Assembly: GCA_003222935.1 (NCBI GenBank)
Contig: QHXL01000277.1
Coordinates: 1,976-15,143, forward strand
Direction of reading: 5' to 3'
Length of the DNA: 13,168 nucleotides
Source: Acidobacteriota bacterium
GTDB lineage: Bacteria; Acidobacteriota; Blastocatellia; Pyrinomonadales; Pyrinomonadaceae
Positions 1 through 7,579 of this stretch are shown here, one piece after another. Numbering within the stretch: position 1 is the first letter of the stretch; each line of letters begins with the position of its first letter. The notes under the pieces were generated by a model, which had not been told where the DNA came from, ran no database searches, and worked only from the letters and a program-made list of their open reading frames with translations. The translations under genes and the position numbers were made by a program.

Positions 1-957
1 CATCGGTGACACTGCCGGAGGTAACCCTACTGTTTCGTAAAAACTCTCGACGTGGGGCCAGTCAATTTCAAGTCCAACGATCTCTCGAGCATGCCCGCGT
101 TTTTCTTCAGCGACGAGTGCAGCCTGGCCAACAAACTTGCTCTTATCCAGATTTACCAGGCGTCCGAGTCCCATTTCATATGGTGAGTATTTTTGTTCTT
201 CCACCAATGCTTTTTTGCTGCTGTTGAAGTCGACGTCGATTAACAGTAAGCCAGCTTCAACTCGCGACACATCGAGGGCCAACATACCGGCTGGATGGAT
301 ATCGAAAGCTTTTCCTCCCGACATCAAGGCATCCCAAACTTTCACACCATCTTCGGAAGCCATCCAGATCTCATACCCAAGATCGCCGGTGTAACCAGTG
401 CGAGATATCTCGACGGGAATACCGGCAAGTAGTGCTTTAGTGACGCGAAAATACTTCAGGTTGGTAATGTCACCTTCAGTTACGACACTTTTCAACAGTC
501 TTCCTGAGGTTGGACCTTGCAATGCCAGAGCCGAAACCTTCTCGGAGATGTCCTCGATGTCGACATTCATCCCGGATGCGTTTTGCGTAAACCAACGCAA
601 GCTCGGGTCTGCCGCGGTCCATCGATAGGTATTTTCTTCAAGTCGCGAAACGGTGCCATCGTCGATTACTTTGCCCCGCTCGTCGCACCATGGCGTGTAG
701 ACAACCTGGCCCACGGAGACCTTGCGCATGTCGCGCGTGATGATGCGATCGACCAGGCGCGTCGCGTCTTTTCCGGTCAGCCGGTATTTGTAGAGCGGTG
801 AGATGTCAATCAGCGCCGCGGCATTGCGAATAGCGTTGTACTCGTGTTCGTGATGGGGTTCGTAAGAACTGACGGCGTAGTAGCCGGACCATTCACGGTA
901 ATTAAGACTTTCACAGAGTTCGAATGTGCGTTGGTGGAATGGGGTTCCGATTGGCAT
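1..957 (-). CDS. GcvT-like aminomethyltransferase family protein (3' end outside window)
   Basis: The minus-strand frame is open from an ATG at 957 to the window edge, giving 319 residues without a stop. Glycine cleavage T proteins are usually about 360-380 residues, so roughly 50 C-terminal residues are probably missing. Visible T-protein features are VIDD at residues 97-100 (folate/catalytic aspartate region), ALQGPTS at 145-151, SRTGYTGDLGYEI at 185-197 and the arginine-containing SRVEAGL at 231-237. The family transfers a one-carbon unit from an aminomethyl group to tetrahydrofolate. The N-terminus (MPIGTPFHQR...) differs from classical GcvT, and no gcvH or gcvP is next to it. It may therefore be a stand-alone family member (sarcosine/dimethylglycine-type or uncharacterised) rather than the canonical glycine cleavage T protein. 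No clear Shine-Dalgarno precedes the ATG. It diverges from the oxidoreductase gene at 1201. Confidence 0.85.
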   Translation of the reverse strand, partial: MPIGTPFHQRTFELCESLNYREWSGYYAVSSYEPHHEHEYNAIRNAAALIDISPLYKYRLTGKDATRLVDRIITRDMRKVSVGQVVYTPWCDERGKVIDDGTVSRLEENTYRWTAADPSLRWFTQNASGMNVDIEDISEKVSALALQGPTSGRLLKSVVTEGDITNLKYFRVTKALLAGIPVEISRTGYTGDLGYEIWMASEDGVKVWDALMSGGKAFDIHPAGMLALDVSRVEAGLLLIDVDFNSSKKALVEEQKYSPYEMGLGRLVNLDKSKFVGQAALVAEEKRGHAREIVGLEIDWPHVESFYETVGLPPAVSPM

Positions 958-1200
958 GTTTAGTTGTTGGATTGAAGTGGTTGTATAACAACGGTCGGCG
1001 AGGATAATAACTGATGTCCGCTAAAAATGTCCGATATGCGTCTGTCTTGTCGTTGAGATCGAAAAGGAGTTCCAATCTGGTTTCCAGCGAACGTCACGAC
1101 AAGACAGACGCATATCGGACATTTTGCCCGATTGTCAGAACTCAGTAAGAGCAAGTATCCTAACCAGTCTTTCAACAAGCTGCTTTATCCAACACTTAGC
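958..1200. other. Divergent intergenic region, 243 bp
   Basis: This gap separates the divergent start codons of the GcvT-like gene and the first oxidoreductase gene, so both promoters should lie here. It holds the 102-bp hairpin repeat at 1024-1125 and a small palindrome at 980-992 (GTTGT, three bases, ACAAC) near the GcvT-like start. I could not identify a convincing -35/-10 pair for either gene. Confidence 0.5.
1024..1125. repeat. REPIN/MITE-like inverted repeat, copy 1 (variant type)
   Basis: The arms at 1024-1053 and 1096-1125 are perfect 30-bp inverted repeats separated by a 42-nt loop. Each arm begins with AAAATGTCCGATA and ends inward with TTGTCGT, ends shared with the copies at 9208 and 11817. 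The middle of the arm (TGCGTCTGTC) differs from theirs. A further ATGTCCGCTAAAA sits directly outside the left arm (1014-1026), matching a similar leader at copy 3. No coding potential or transposase is seen, and target-site duplications are not evident. Confidence 0.9.
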
Positions 1201-2781
1201 ATGAATAACAAATACGACGTCGTTGTTATTGGCGGCGGACACAACGGACTTGTGAACGCTGCTTATCTTGCCCGCGCAGGCAAGAAAGTTCTTGTGCTCG
1301 AGCGCCGACACGTGCTCGGTGGTGCGGCGGTCACCGAAGAAGTCTTTCCTGGTTTCAAGTTCTCTGTTTGCTCCTACGTGGTCTCACTCCTCCGACCCGA
1401 AATCATTCGTGAACTCGATCTCCCGCGGCATGGTCTCGAAATCCTCCCGCTCGACGGAACGTTCACTCCGATGCCGAATGGTGATTACCTTTGGCGGGTA
1501 AACGATCACGGACGTACCCGTCGCGAAATTGCGCGTCACTCAAGACTCGACGCTGAAGCTTACGACGAATACGGCAAAGCCATGATCGAGATGGCCCACT
1601 TTGTGAAGCCGATCATGAGCATGACGCCACCGGATCCGACAACGTTGAGTCCGAAGGCGTGGAAGAACCTGGCGTTTCTTGGTCGGCGTTTTCAAAGGCT
1701 TCCTGACGACGACAAATACAACCAGGTTCAGTTAATGACGATGAGCGCCGTCGACTTTCTCGACCAATGGTTCGAAACTGACGTGCTCAAGGCAACAATG
1801 TCTGCGTCGGGAATCATCGGGACATTTCTCGGCGTGCGTTCGCCGGGAACCGCGTACGTTTTGCTGCATCACTACATGGGAGAGATCGATGGCGCGTTTC
1901 GATCGTGGGGCTTTGCGCGCGGTGGTACCGGCGCGATCTCAAATGCGATCGGCGACGCGGCTCGTGAGGCCGGTGTCGAGATCAGGACCGAAGCAGCTAT
2001 CGAGAAGATCCTGTTGAAGAACGGTCGTGCGCTTGGAGTTGTCTTAGCCAACGGCGACGAAATACTTGCAGATGTAGTCTCGTCGAGTGTCGATCCTCGT
2101 CTCACATTTATGAAGATGATTGGCGAAGAGCACCTGCCAGACGACTTCTGCATCGATTTGAAGCGTTACAAATACCGGGGCTCCTCCGGGAAAGTGAATC
2201 TCGCCCTTGCAGGTCTGCCAAACTTCAAGGCAATGCCCGGCGAAGGCGCACATCTTCGTGGCGCTATCTCGATTTCACCAGGAGTCGACTACATGGAGCG
2301 CGCTTACGACGAAGCTAAGTATGGTCGGTTCTCGCGACGCCCGTACATCGACATGGTTATTCCAAGTTTGACTGACCCGTCTGTAGCACCTCCCGGCAAA
2401 CATGTTATGTCGTGCTTTGTTCAGTACGCGCCCTACAACTTGAAAGAAGGAACGTGGGATGAAAAGCGTGACGAGTTTGGGGACACGGTTATTGACACGA
2501 TTGCTGAGCACGCGCCGAACATTAAGGACTTAATTATTGACCGACAGGTGTTGACCCCGCTGGATATCGAGCGCGACTTTGGTCTGTCTGAAGGAAATAT
2601 ATTTCAAGGTGAGTTGACCCTCGAACAGCTCTTCTTCCTGCGTCCAGCGCCCGGTTGGTCCCAATACCGCACGCCAATTCAGAGCCTTTATATGTGCGGC
2701 TCTGCCACTCACCCGGGAGGAGGAATCATGGGTGCACCCGGACGAAACGCAGCGATTCAAATGTTGAAAGACTTAACGTAA
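1201..2781 (+). CDS. PYROXD2/phytoene-dehydrogenase-like NAD(P)/FAD oxidoreductase (paralogue 1)
   Basis: This 526-residue protein has an N-terminal Rossmann FAD-binding motif (VVVIGGGHNGLV, residues 7-18), followed by LVLERR and GGAAVTEE at about 31-47. The C-terminal FAD-contact segment reads LYMCGSATHPGGG and then GAPGRNAA, within the last 31 residues. This order is typical of the CrtI/amine-oxidase superfamily, and the HPGGGI-G-PG ending fits the PYROXD2-like branch rather than true carotenoid desaturases. No crtB or other carotenoid gene is nearby, so the substrate is unknown. I chose the ATG at 1201 because it starts directly before the dinucleotide fold. An upstream TTG at 1132 would add 23 residues with no resemblance to the family. 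No strong ribosome-binding site is visible. A close relative in family and length follows 107 bp downstream. Confidence 0.88.
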   Translation: MNNKYDVVVIGGGHNGLVNAAYLARAGKKVLVLERRHVLGGAAVTEEVFPGFKFSVCSYVVSLLRPEIIRELDLPRHGLEILPLDGTFTPMPNGDYLWRVNDHGRTRREIARHSRLDAEAYDEYGKAMIEMAHFVKPIMSMTPPDPTTLSPKAWKNLAFLGRRFQRLPDDDKYNQVQLMTMSAVDFLDQWFETDVLKATMSASGIIGTFLGVRSPGTAYVLLHHYMGEIDGAFRSWGFARGGTGAISNAIGDAAREAGVEIRTEAAIEKILLKNGRALGVVLANGDEILADVVSSSVDPRLTFMKMIGEEHLPDDFCIDLKRYKYRGSSGKVNLALAGLPNFKAMPGEGAHLRGAISISPGVDYMERAYDEAKYGRFSRRPYIDMVIPSLTDPSVAPPGKHVMSCFVQYAPYNLKEGTWDEKRDEFGDTVIDTIAEHAPNIKDLIIDRQVLTPLDIERDFGLSEGNIFQGELTLEQLFFLRPAPGWSQYRTPIQSLYMCGSATHPGGGIMGAPGRNAAIQMLKDLT

Positions 2782-2786
2782 GAACC

Positions 2787-2884
2787 ATTGCCGATTTCCA
2801 ATTGCCAATTGCCAATTTCCCGTTGGACTCGATGGGATCTTTCATCAATCGGCAATCGGCAATCGGAAATTGGCAATCGGGAAT
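2787..2884. repeat. Inverted pair of ATTGCCR heptamer tandem arrays
   Basis: Five 7-bp units run from 2787 to 2821 (ATTGCCG, ATTTCCA, ATTGCCA, ATTGCCA, ATTTCCC). Five more units on the opposite strand run from 2884 back to 2850 (ATTCCCG, ATTGCCA, ATTTCCG, ATTGCCG, ATTGCCG). The 35-bp arms match at 28 positions around a 28-nt loop, so RNA from this gap could form a long imperfect hairpin. It fills most of the space between the paralogous oxidoreductase genes. Its right edge contributes the GGGA that could act as ribosome-binding site for the second gene. Short heptamer tandem repeats of this general kind are known from cyanobacteria, and I believe similar ones occur in Acidobacteriota. Confidence 0.88.
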
Positions 2885-2888
2885 GCTT

Positions 2889-4475
2889 ATGACTCACGAC
2901 GCAATCATCATCGGTGCCGGACACAACGGACTTGTCACGGCCTGCTACCTCGCAAAGGCGGGGCTTAAGATCCTCGTGCTTGAACGGCGGGAAATCGTTG
3001 GCGGTGGCGCTATCACTGAAGAGTTTCACCCGGGCTTTCGTTGTTCCACGCTCGATCATACGACTGGTCCAATGTCGCCCCAGGTAGTTTCCGATCTAGC
3101 TCTTCATCAACATGGTCTCGAGTTCAGCACTGGCGATGTTCGAGTTCTGAGTCTGACTAATGACAAGCGTTCGCTTTGCATCTTTAACGACACGGCTCGC
3201 ACGGTCAGCGAAATAGAAAAGTTCTCCACGAAGGATGCTACGACTTATTCCGAGTTCCTGAGCAGCTTTGCGCGAATTGGAAGCGTCCTTGCGCCCTTGC
3301 TTTCAATGACGCCGCCGTCGATTGATCATCCGACAGCGAGTGATGCGTGGCAGTTGGGCAAGATTGGCCTGGCGTTTCGCGGCCTGGGCAAGAAGGATGA
3401 GTATCGATTACTGCGTTGGGGGCCGATGGCTGTAGCTGATCTTGCTGCCGAGTGGTTCGACAGTGAACCCTTGCGAGCGACTGTCGCTGCCCGGGGTATT
3501 TCGGGAACTTTTGCTGGCCCATGGTCGGCGGGTACAAGTCTCGGCTTAATCATGCAGGCAGCACTCGACTCGAACCCCATTTCGCCGGCGTCGTTTGTAA
3601 AAGGTGGATTGGGTGGTTTGACACAGGCAATGGCGTCAGCAGCAAAAGCAGCAGGAGTCGAGATTCGCACGTCGGCAGAAGTCGCACGCGTTGAAGCAGG
3701 CGAAGGTGCGAAGGCGAAAGTAATTTTAAAAGACGGCGCTGAGTTTGAGTCACGAGCTGTAATCTCGAACGCTGATCCGAAAACCACTTTCCTGCGCCTT
3801 GTCGATCCGATAGATCTGGAACCCGGGTTCCTGCTCAAGATGCGCAACTATCGCGCCTTTGGAAGTGTCGCGAAAATAAACCTGGCCTTGGAGAGTCTGC
3901 CAGGCTTCTCGGGAGTTGATGATCCGCAGACCAAACTTGCCGGCAGAATTCACTTAGGACCTGAGATCGACTACCTCGAGCGCGCTTTTGACGCAGCGAA
4001 GTACGGTGAATTCTCGACCGAACCATATCTCGACATTACGATCCCTTCGTTGAGTGATCCGTCACTTGCGCCTGCCGGAAAACACGTGATGTCCATTCAC
4101 GTCCAGTACGCTCCTCACAAGTTGAAACGTGGGAGTTGGGACTCGCGAGGGCAGGAATTTGCTGACGCGGTGATCAATCACCTGTCGAAGTTTGTTCCCG
4201 GGTTGAAAGATCAAATTATAGAAGGCCAGGTGATCACTCCAGCCGACTTAGAACAGACTTACGGACTCAGTGGCGGAAACATACATCACGGTGAACACGC
4301 GCTCGATCAGTTCTTTACTTTCCGACCTCTGATTGGTTGGGCCCAGTATCGAACACCACTCAAGCGACTCTATCTCTGCGGCGCCGGAACTCACCCGGGA
4401 GGTGGCATCACCGGCTTGCCTGGCGCGAATGCGGCGAAAGAGATAGTGAAAGATTTCAAAGTCGGTAAACTTTGA
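2889..4475 (+). CDS. PYROXD2/phytoene-dehydrogenase-like NAD(P)/FAD oxidoreductase (paralogue 2)
   Basis: This 528-residue FAD-dependent oxidoreductase is homologous over its full length to the gene just upstream. The N-terminal FAD motif is AIIIGAGHNGLV (residues 5-16), followed by LVLERR and GGGAITEE. The C-terminus carries LYLCGAGTHPGGG and GLPGANAA. Both paralogues share the MTPP segment, the AGVEIRT segment before the FAD-domain return, YLERAFDAAKYG/YMERAYDEAKYG, and the PS-(L/S)-(S/T)-DPS-APAGKHVMS-type segment. Two in-frame ATGs lie at 2883 and 2889. I prefer 2889 because GGGA at 2879-2882 gives a 6-nt spacer, but 2883 would only add ML. The reading frame stays open upstream through the heptamer array, but that stretch is repeat-derived and not part of the family. 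Probably co-transcribed with the preceding gene and with the aldolase 25 bp downstream. Substrate unknown. Confidence 0.88.
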   Translation: MTHDAIIIGAGHNGLVTACYLAKAGLKILVLERREIVGGGAITEEFHPGFRCSTLDHTTGPMSPQVVSDLALHQHGLEFSTGDVRVLSLTNDKRSLCIFNDTARTVSEIEKFSTKDATTYSEFLSSFARIGSVLAPLLSMTPPSIDHPTASDAWQLGKIGLAFRGLGKKDEYRLLRWGPMAVADLAAEWFDSEPLRATVAARGISGTFAGPWSAGTSLGLIMQAALDSNPISPASFVKGGLGGLTQAMASAAKAAGVEIRTSAEVARVEAGEGAKAKVILKDGAEFESRAVISNADPKTTFLRLVDPIDLEPGFLLKMRNYRAFGSVAKINLALESLPGFSGVDDPQTKLAGRIHLGPEIDYLERAFDAAKYGEFSTEPYLDITIPSLSDPSLAPAGKHVMSIHVQYAPHKLKRGSWDSRGQEFADAVINHLSKFVPGLKDQIIEGQVITPADLEQTYGLSGGNIHHGEHALDQFFTFRPLIGWAQYRTPLKRLYLCGAGTHPGGGITGLPGANAAKEIVKDFKVGKL

Positions 4476-4485
4476 AACGGTAACG

Positions 4486-4492
4486 AAAAGGA
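4486..4492 (+). promoter_or_regulatory. Ribosome-binding site of the aldolase gene
   Basis: AAAAGGA lies 8 nt before the ATG at 4501. It is one of the few clear Shine-Dalgarno-like sites in the window and supports that start codon. Confidence 0.6.
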
Positions 4493-4500
4493 TACCTTCC

Positions 4501-5544
4501 ATGAAAAAGGCGCCTAGCGCTTCACGCAGTTTTGCCAGCGATAATAATGCCGGGGTTCATCCGAAAATGATCGAAGCCATTACGGCGGCGAATGAAGGTC
4601 ACGTTGTCGCTTACGGCGCAGATCCTTTTACGGATAAGGCCGTCAAGACTTTCCAGAAACACTTCGGTCGCGATGTGGCTGTCTATTTTGTGTTTGGCGG
4701 AACAGGCGCAAACGTCCTGGGATTGCAGGCGGTCACAAAGTCTTATCAAGCAGTTATCTGCGCTGAGACTGCGCACATCAATGTCGACGAATGTGGTGCG
4801 CCGGAAAAGTTCACGGGCTCCAAACTTCTTTCGGTACCTACGCCGGACGGCAAACTAAAAGTTGAGCTAATCGAAAAATTTCTGCACGGGGTTGGTTTTG
4901 AACACCATGTTCAGCCCGGGGTGATCTCCATCTCGCAAGCGACCGAGATGGGCACTGTTTACTCAAAGGCCGAATTGAAGAAGCTCGCAAAGTTTGCGCA
5001 CAAGAACGACATGTTGCTGCACGTTGATGGCGCACGCATCTCGAATGCGGCAGTGAGTTTGAACGCGACCTTTGAGGAGATCACGGTCGATGTTGGTGTC
5101 GATGTGCTTTCTTTTGGTGGTGCCAAGAACGGGATGATGTACGGCGAAGCGGTTGTGTTCCTCGATAAGAAACGGGCCGCTGACTTTAAGTACATTCGCA
5201 AGCAAGGAATGCATTTGCCTTCCAAGATGCGTTTTATCTCGGCGCAGTTTGATGCACTTCTTTCCGGTGACTTGTGGAAACAAAACGCCACTCACGCGAA
5301 CAAGATGGCCAGGTTGCTGGCAAACGAGCTAGAGCAGGTACCGCAAGTAGAGATCACTCAGAAGGTCGAATCAAACGGAGTTTTTGCGGTCGTGCCGAAA
5401 AAGTACATCGAGGAATTGCAGAAGAAATATTTCTTCTATGTGTGGAATGAAGAGATTTCTGAAGTGCGTTTGATGTGCTCGTTCGATACTACAGAGGATG
5501 ACATCGCCGAGTTTATTGATTTGGTAAAACGGATTGTGAAGTAG
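4501..5544 (+). CDS. ltaE: Threonine aldolase family PLP-dependent enzyme (low-specificity L-threonine aldolase type)
   Basis: The product is 347 residues, the usual size for fold-type I threonine aldolases, which cleave threonine or allo-threonine to glycine and acetaldehyde using pyridoxal phosphate. The N-terminal SFASDNNAGVHPKM matches the family's substrate-proximal FRSDT-like start. GGTGAN at residues 66-71 is the cofactor phosphate region, HVDGAR at 174-179 carries the PLP-ring aspartate, and SFGGAKNG contains the predicted Schiff-base Lys209. Related beta-eliminating lyases share this fold, so the exact substrate is not proven. It lies 25 bp after the second oxidoreductase gene in the same direction and so probably belongs to one transcript. 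Its last 32 bp overlap the convergent membrane-protein gene. Confidence 0.85.
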   Translation: MKKAPSASRSFASDNNAGVHPKMIEAITAANEGHVVAYGADPFTDKAVKTFQKHFGRDVAVYFVFGGTGANVLGLQAVTKSYQAVICAETAHINVDECGAPEKFTGSKLLSVPTPDGKLKVELIEKFLHGVGFEHHVQPGVISISQATEMGTVYSKAELKKLAKFAHKNDMLLHVDGARISNAAVSLNATFEEITVDVGVDVLSFGGAKNGMMYGEAVVFLDKKRAADFKYIRKQGMHLPSKMRFISAQFDALLSGDLWKQNATHANKMARLLANELEQVPQVEITQKVESNGVFAVVPKKYIEELQKKYFFYVWNEEISEVRLMCSFDTTEDDIAEFIDLVKRIVK

Positions 5545-6853
5545 TGTTGACGCAAACTCTCTTAATCGTCTCACTCGCCAGTACGATCACCAGAACCCAA
5601 AACACATAACGCAAGCGAAAGAGTGCACCGGCGTTTACCACCACCAGGCCAAGCGCGAGGAATCCAGTCACTGCCACGAGCGTTAACAACCAAACCGGCG
5701 GCCTTTTCCGTTCCCTCCAAAGACAAACTAGCGCCAGTCCATAAAGTAGATACATCACCAGCATTTCCGCGCCCGCTAGTAGTCGCCCTGCCAGTCCACT
5801 CTTGCCACTTTCAAACCACATTCCTGGAAACGGCGCGAACATCCCAACGGCTAAGGCACGTGGCAAGTAACGCGCAATGTCGCCGGCGTCGTAGAACTTA
5901 ACGTTGCTGTCTACGTTCGAAGCTTGTGCCCCATAGACAGAAAATCCTGCTCGTCGACTCCGGATCTGCGCAACTAAACGACTCAACAGAGTCTTTGATT
6001 TTGAATCGTTACGATTGGGAATCGTGATAACTGCGATTGCTGGCGGAGTGCCGGCGATCGTTGTGCTCTCTACTAGAGTTGGGACGATCAGTACGGCACC
6101 GAAGACTAAGACCACGACGAGAAAGTTCGTAGCGAGTAACTTTCTTTCCCGCACAATTCGAATTATTAAAAGGAATAGAGTCAACAGGAGTTCGGCGATC
6201 ACAATATTCCAAAAGTTTCCACGGGTAAGCCAGAAGATGATCACGATCACTACGCCGGCGAATCCCATCTTTAGTCCGTAACGCCAAGACGGCTTTCGTT
6301 GCAAGACCATGACCAGGATCCATGTCAGGGCGAGCATCAAGGCGATCGAAAGTGAATCTCTGACTAACTGCGTTGTATGTATCAGGAGCGACGGCCAGAC
6401 GCCGACAATTCCAGCGGCTATCAGGCCGGTGCATGAATCGAATAATTCTTTTGCCAGCCGGTAAACGAAAACGAGAATGGCAAGATAGTAGATGAGGTTT
6501 AGCGGCTCTGCTGCAAGAATGTTGTAACCCACCAGGCATCCCGGAAAAATGAAAACGAGCGAGTAAAGTCGACAATGAAGTGGTGCCTGCAACGCATACC
6601 ACGCGGAGAAACCGCGATACCACAACAAATCAGAAATTTCTGGAATCCACCAACGATACACAGCCCCGTCGAGGGCGAAACCGATTCCAATTCCATACTG
6701 ATCGAAAACCGAAGGCCAGAGGCGAAAGTAACCAATCAGGAAAATGAGGAGTGTAAAAACAAGGTGGAATATTCCGGCAACGATCAACCACTGAACGGGT
6801 GTGACCTGTGACAAACGATGACGAATTGTTGGCGGTGCGGGGGTGGTAGACAC
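5513..6853 (-). CDS. Polytopic membrane protein, GT-C/GT39-like glycosyltransferase candidate
   Basis: This 446-residue, very hydrophobic protein has about ten predicted membrane segments (approximately 21-43, 98-112, 119-134, 143-158, 168-184, 193-210, 215-233, 242-260, 361-378, 387-407 and 416-427). A soluble loop spans about 262-330. The first external loop holds an acidic site (ALDGAVYRWW, 60-69), and PSLLIHTTQLVRDSL (154-168) and LFRLRYVFWV (411-420) recall GT39/ArnT-type lipid-linked sugar transferases. Homology is judged by pattern only, so the function is tentative and an O-antigen polymerase-like protein is an alternative. It starts with GTG at 6853, 6 bp after the stop of the zinc-ribbon gene, so the two are probably co-transcribed. 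No good ribosome-binding site is seen, which suggests translational coupling. Confidence 0.7.
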   Translation of the reverse strand: MSTTPAPPTIRHRLSQVTPVQWLIVAGIFHLVFTLLIFLIGYFRLWPSVFDQYGIGIGFALDGAVYRWWIPEISDLLWYRGFSAWYALQAPLHCRLYSLVFIFPGCLVGYNILAAEPLNLIYYLAILVFVYRLAKELFDSCTGLIAAGIVGVWPSLLIHTTQLVRDSLSIALMLALTWILVMVLQRKPSWRYGLKMGFAGVVIVIIFWLTRGNFWNIVIAELLLTLFLLIIRIVRERKLLATNFLVVVLVFGAVLIVPTLVESTTIAGTPPAIAVITIPNRNDSKSKTLLSRLVAQIRSRRAGFSVYGAQASNVDSNVKFYDAGDIARYLPRALAVGMFAPFPGMWFESGKSGLAGRLLAGAEMLVMYLLYGLALVCLWRERKRPPVWLLTLVAVTGFLALGLVVVNAGALFRLRYVFWVLVIVLASETIKRVCVNTTSQSVLPNQ

Positions 6854-6859
6854 GTTAGG

Positions 6860-7579
6860 TTAGCCGAGCAGCATCTTCAGTAGGTCACCAGCAGAAGCTA
6901 TACCCGAGGCGCGATCAGAGTCGACAAAGCCAATCGCTCCTGACCGGTGCCTGTCCTGGGCCAGTCGTTCCTGTTCAAGTTGACGACGTTCCTCTTCGAG
7001 TGCTCGTCGTTCCTTTGACCGCGACAGATCCAGCCCACCCGCGCGAATAAATTCAACAATCCGGCTCAGCTCATTCTGGTCAAACCAGACGCCGTGCTGC
7101 TTGCAGAGGTCGATGATGACTCCCGAACAACGAGCGAAATTCGCACGGTTCATTAATTGGGAACATTCAGGGCAGGGAACGTAATTGACTTTAGCTTGCA
7201 GCGTGGAACGATCGAGACTACCAATCGAAGCATTTCCGAGAATCGCCGCGTGTTGCTCCTGGTCGGCGCACACTCTTTCGAAAGACTGAGTGTCGAGCCA
7301 TAGACCAAGACATGACGCACATTCGAGGACCTTCGAACTGCCGATGGCTACCACTCGCATTTCGGTTTTGCATCGAGGACAATTCTTGCCCTTGCTGTCG
7401 ATTTCCTGGCGCGCAGCCGCAGCGCCGCAATGCGGACAGTGTTTACTGCCAATGAACATCATCGAGAAACATGAAGGACAAGCTACCGTTGCGAGTTTGG
7501 CCTCGCAGTACCGACACTGAGGTGAGTCAGTTGAAGTTGCAGCGCCACACATTGGGCAGTTGATTGTGCCGGCTTCCAT
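6860..7579 (-). CDS. Multi-zinc-ribbon protein with TFIIB-type zinc finger domains
   Basis: The 239-residue protein carries four consecutive zinc-binding knuckle sets: C8/C11 with C22/C25, C34/C37 with C48/C51, C67/C70 with C87/C90, and C136/C139 with C159/H162. The last two end in GLWLD and GVWFDQNEL, the hallmark of zf-TFIIB-like (PF13453-type) domains. A strongly charged, probably helical stretch rich in E, R and Q follows at about 186-212, and the tail is short. Despite the domain name, such bacterial proteins are not shown to be transcription factors, and their role is unknown. No signal peptide or membrane segment is visible, so it is probably cytoplasmic. The ATG at 7579 is divergent from the FGGY kinase gene, and the membrane-protein gene follows immediately. 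Confidence 0.8.
   Translation of the reverse strand: MEAGTINCPMCGAATSTDSPQCRYCEAKLATVACPSCFSMMFIGSKHCPHCGAAAARQEIDSKGKNCPRCKTEMRVVAIGSSKVLECASCLGLWLDTQSFERVCADQEQHAAILGNASIGSLDRSTLQAKVNYVPCPECSQLMNRANFARCSGVIIDLCKQHGVWFDQNELSRIVEFIRAGGLDLSRSKERRALEEERRQLEQERLAQDRHRSGAIGFVDSDRASGIASAGDLLKMLLG

Noticed and set aside
1132..1200. TTG start extending the first oxidoreductase by 23 residues
   Set aside because: The added residues have no resemblance to the FAD-binding N-terminus, and the ATG at 1201 sits exactly where the family starts.
2655..2888. Upstream extension of the second oxidoreductase reading frame
   Set aside because: It overlaps the first gene in another frame and then translates the heptamer array, so it is a by-product of an open frame in repeat DNA.
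3326..3847. Open frame of 173 codons antisense to the second oxidoreductase
   Set aside because: It is low-complexity Ser/Pro/Ala/Arg-rich translation typical of a shadow frame, and it lies inside a well-supported gene.
6009..6623. Open frame of 204 codons on the same strand as the membrane protein but in another frame
   Set aside because: It is fully inside the membrane-protein gene, whose hydrophobic periodic pattern shows it is the real frame.
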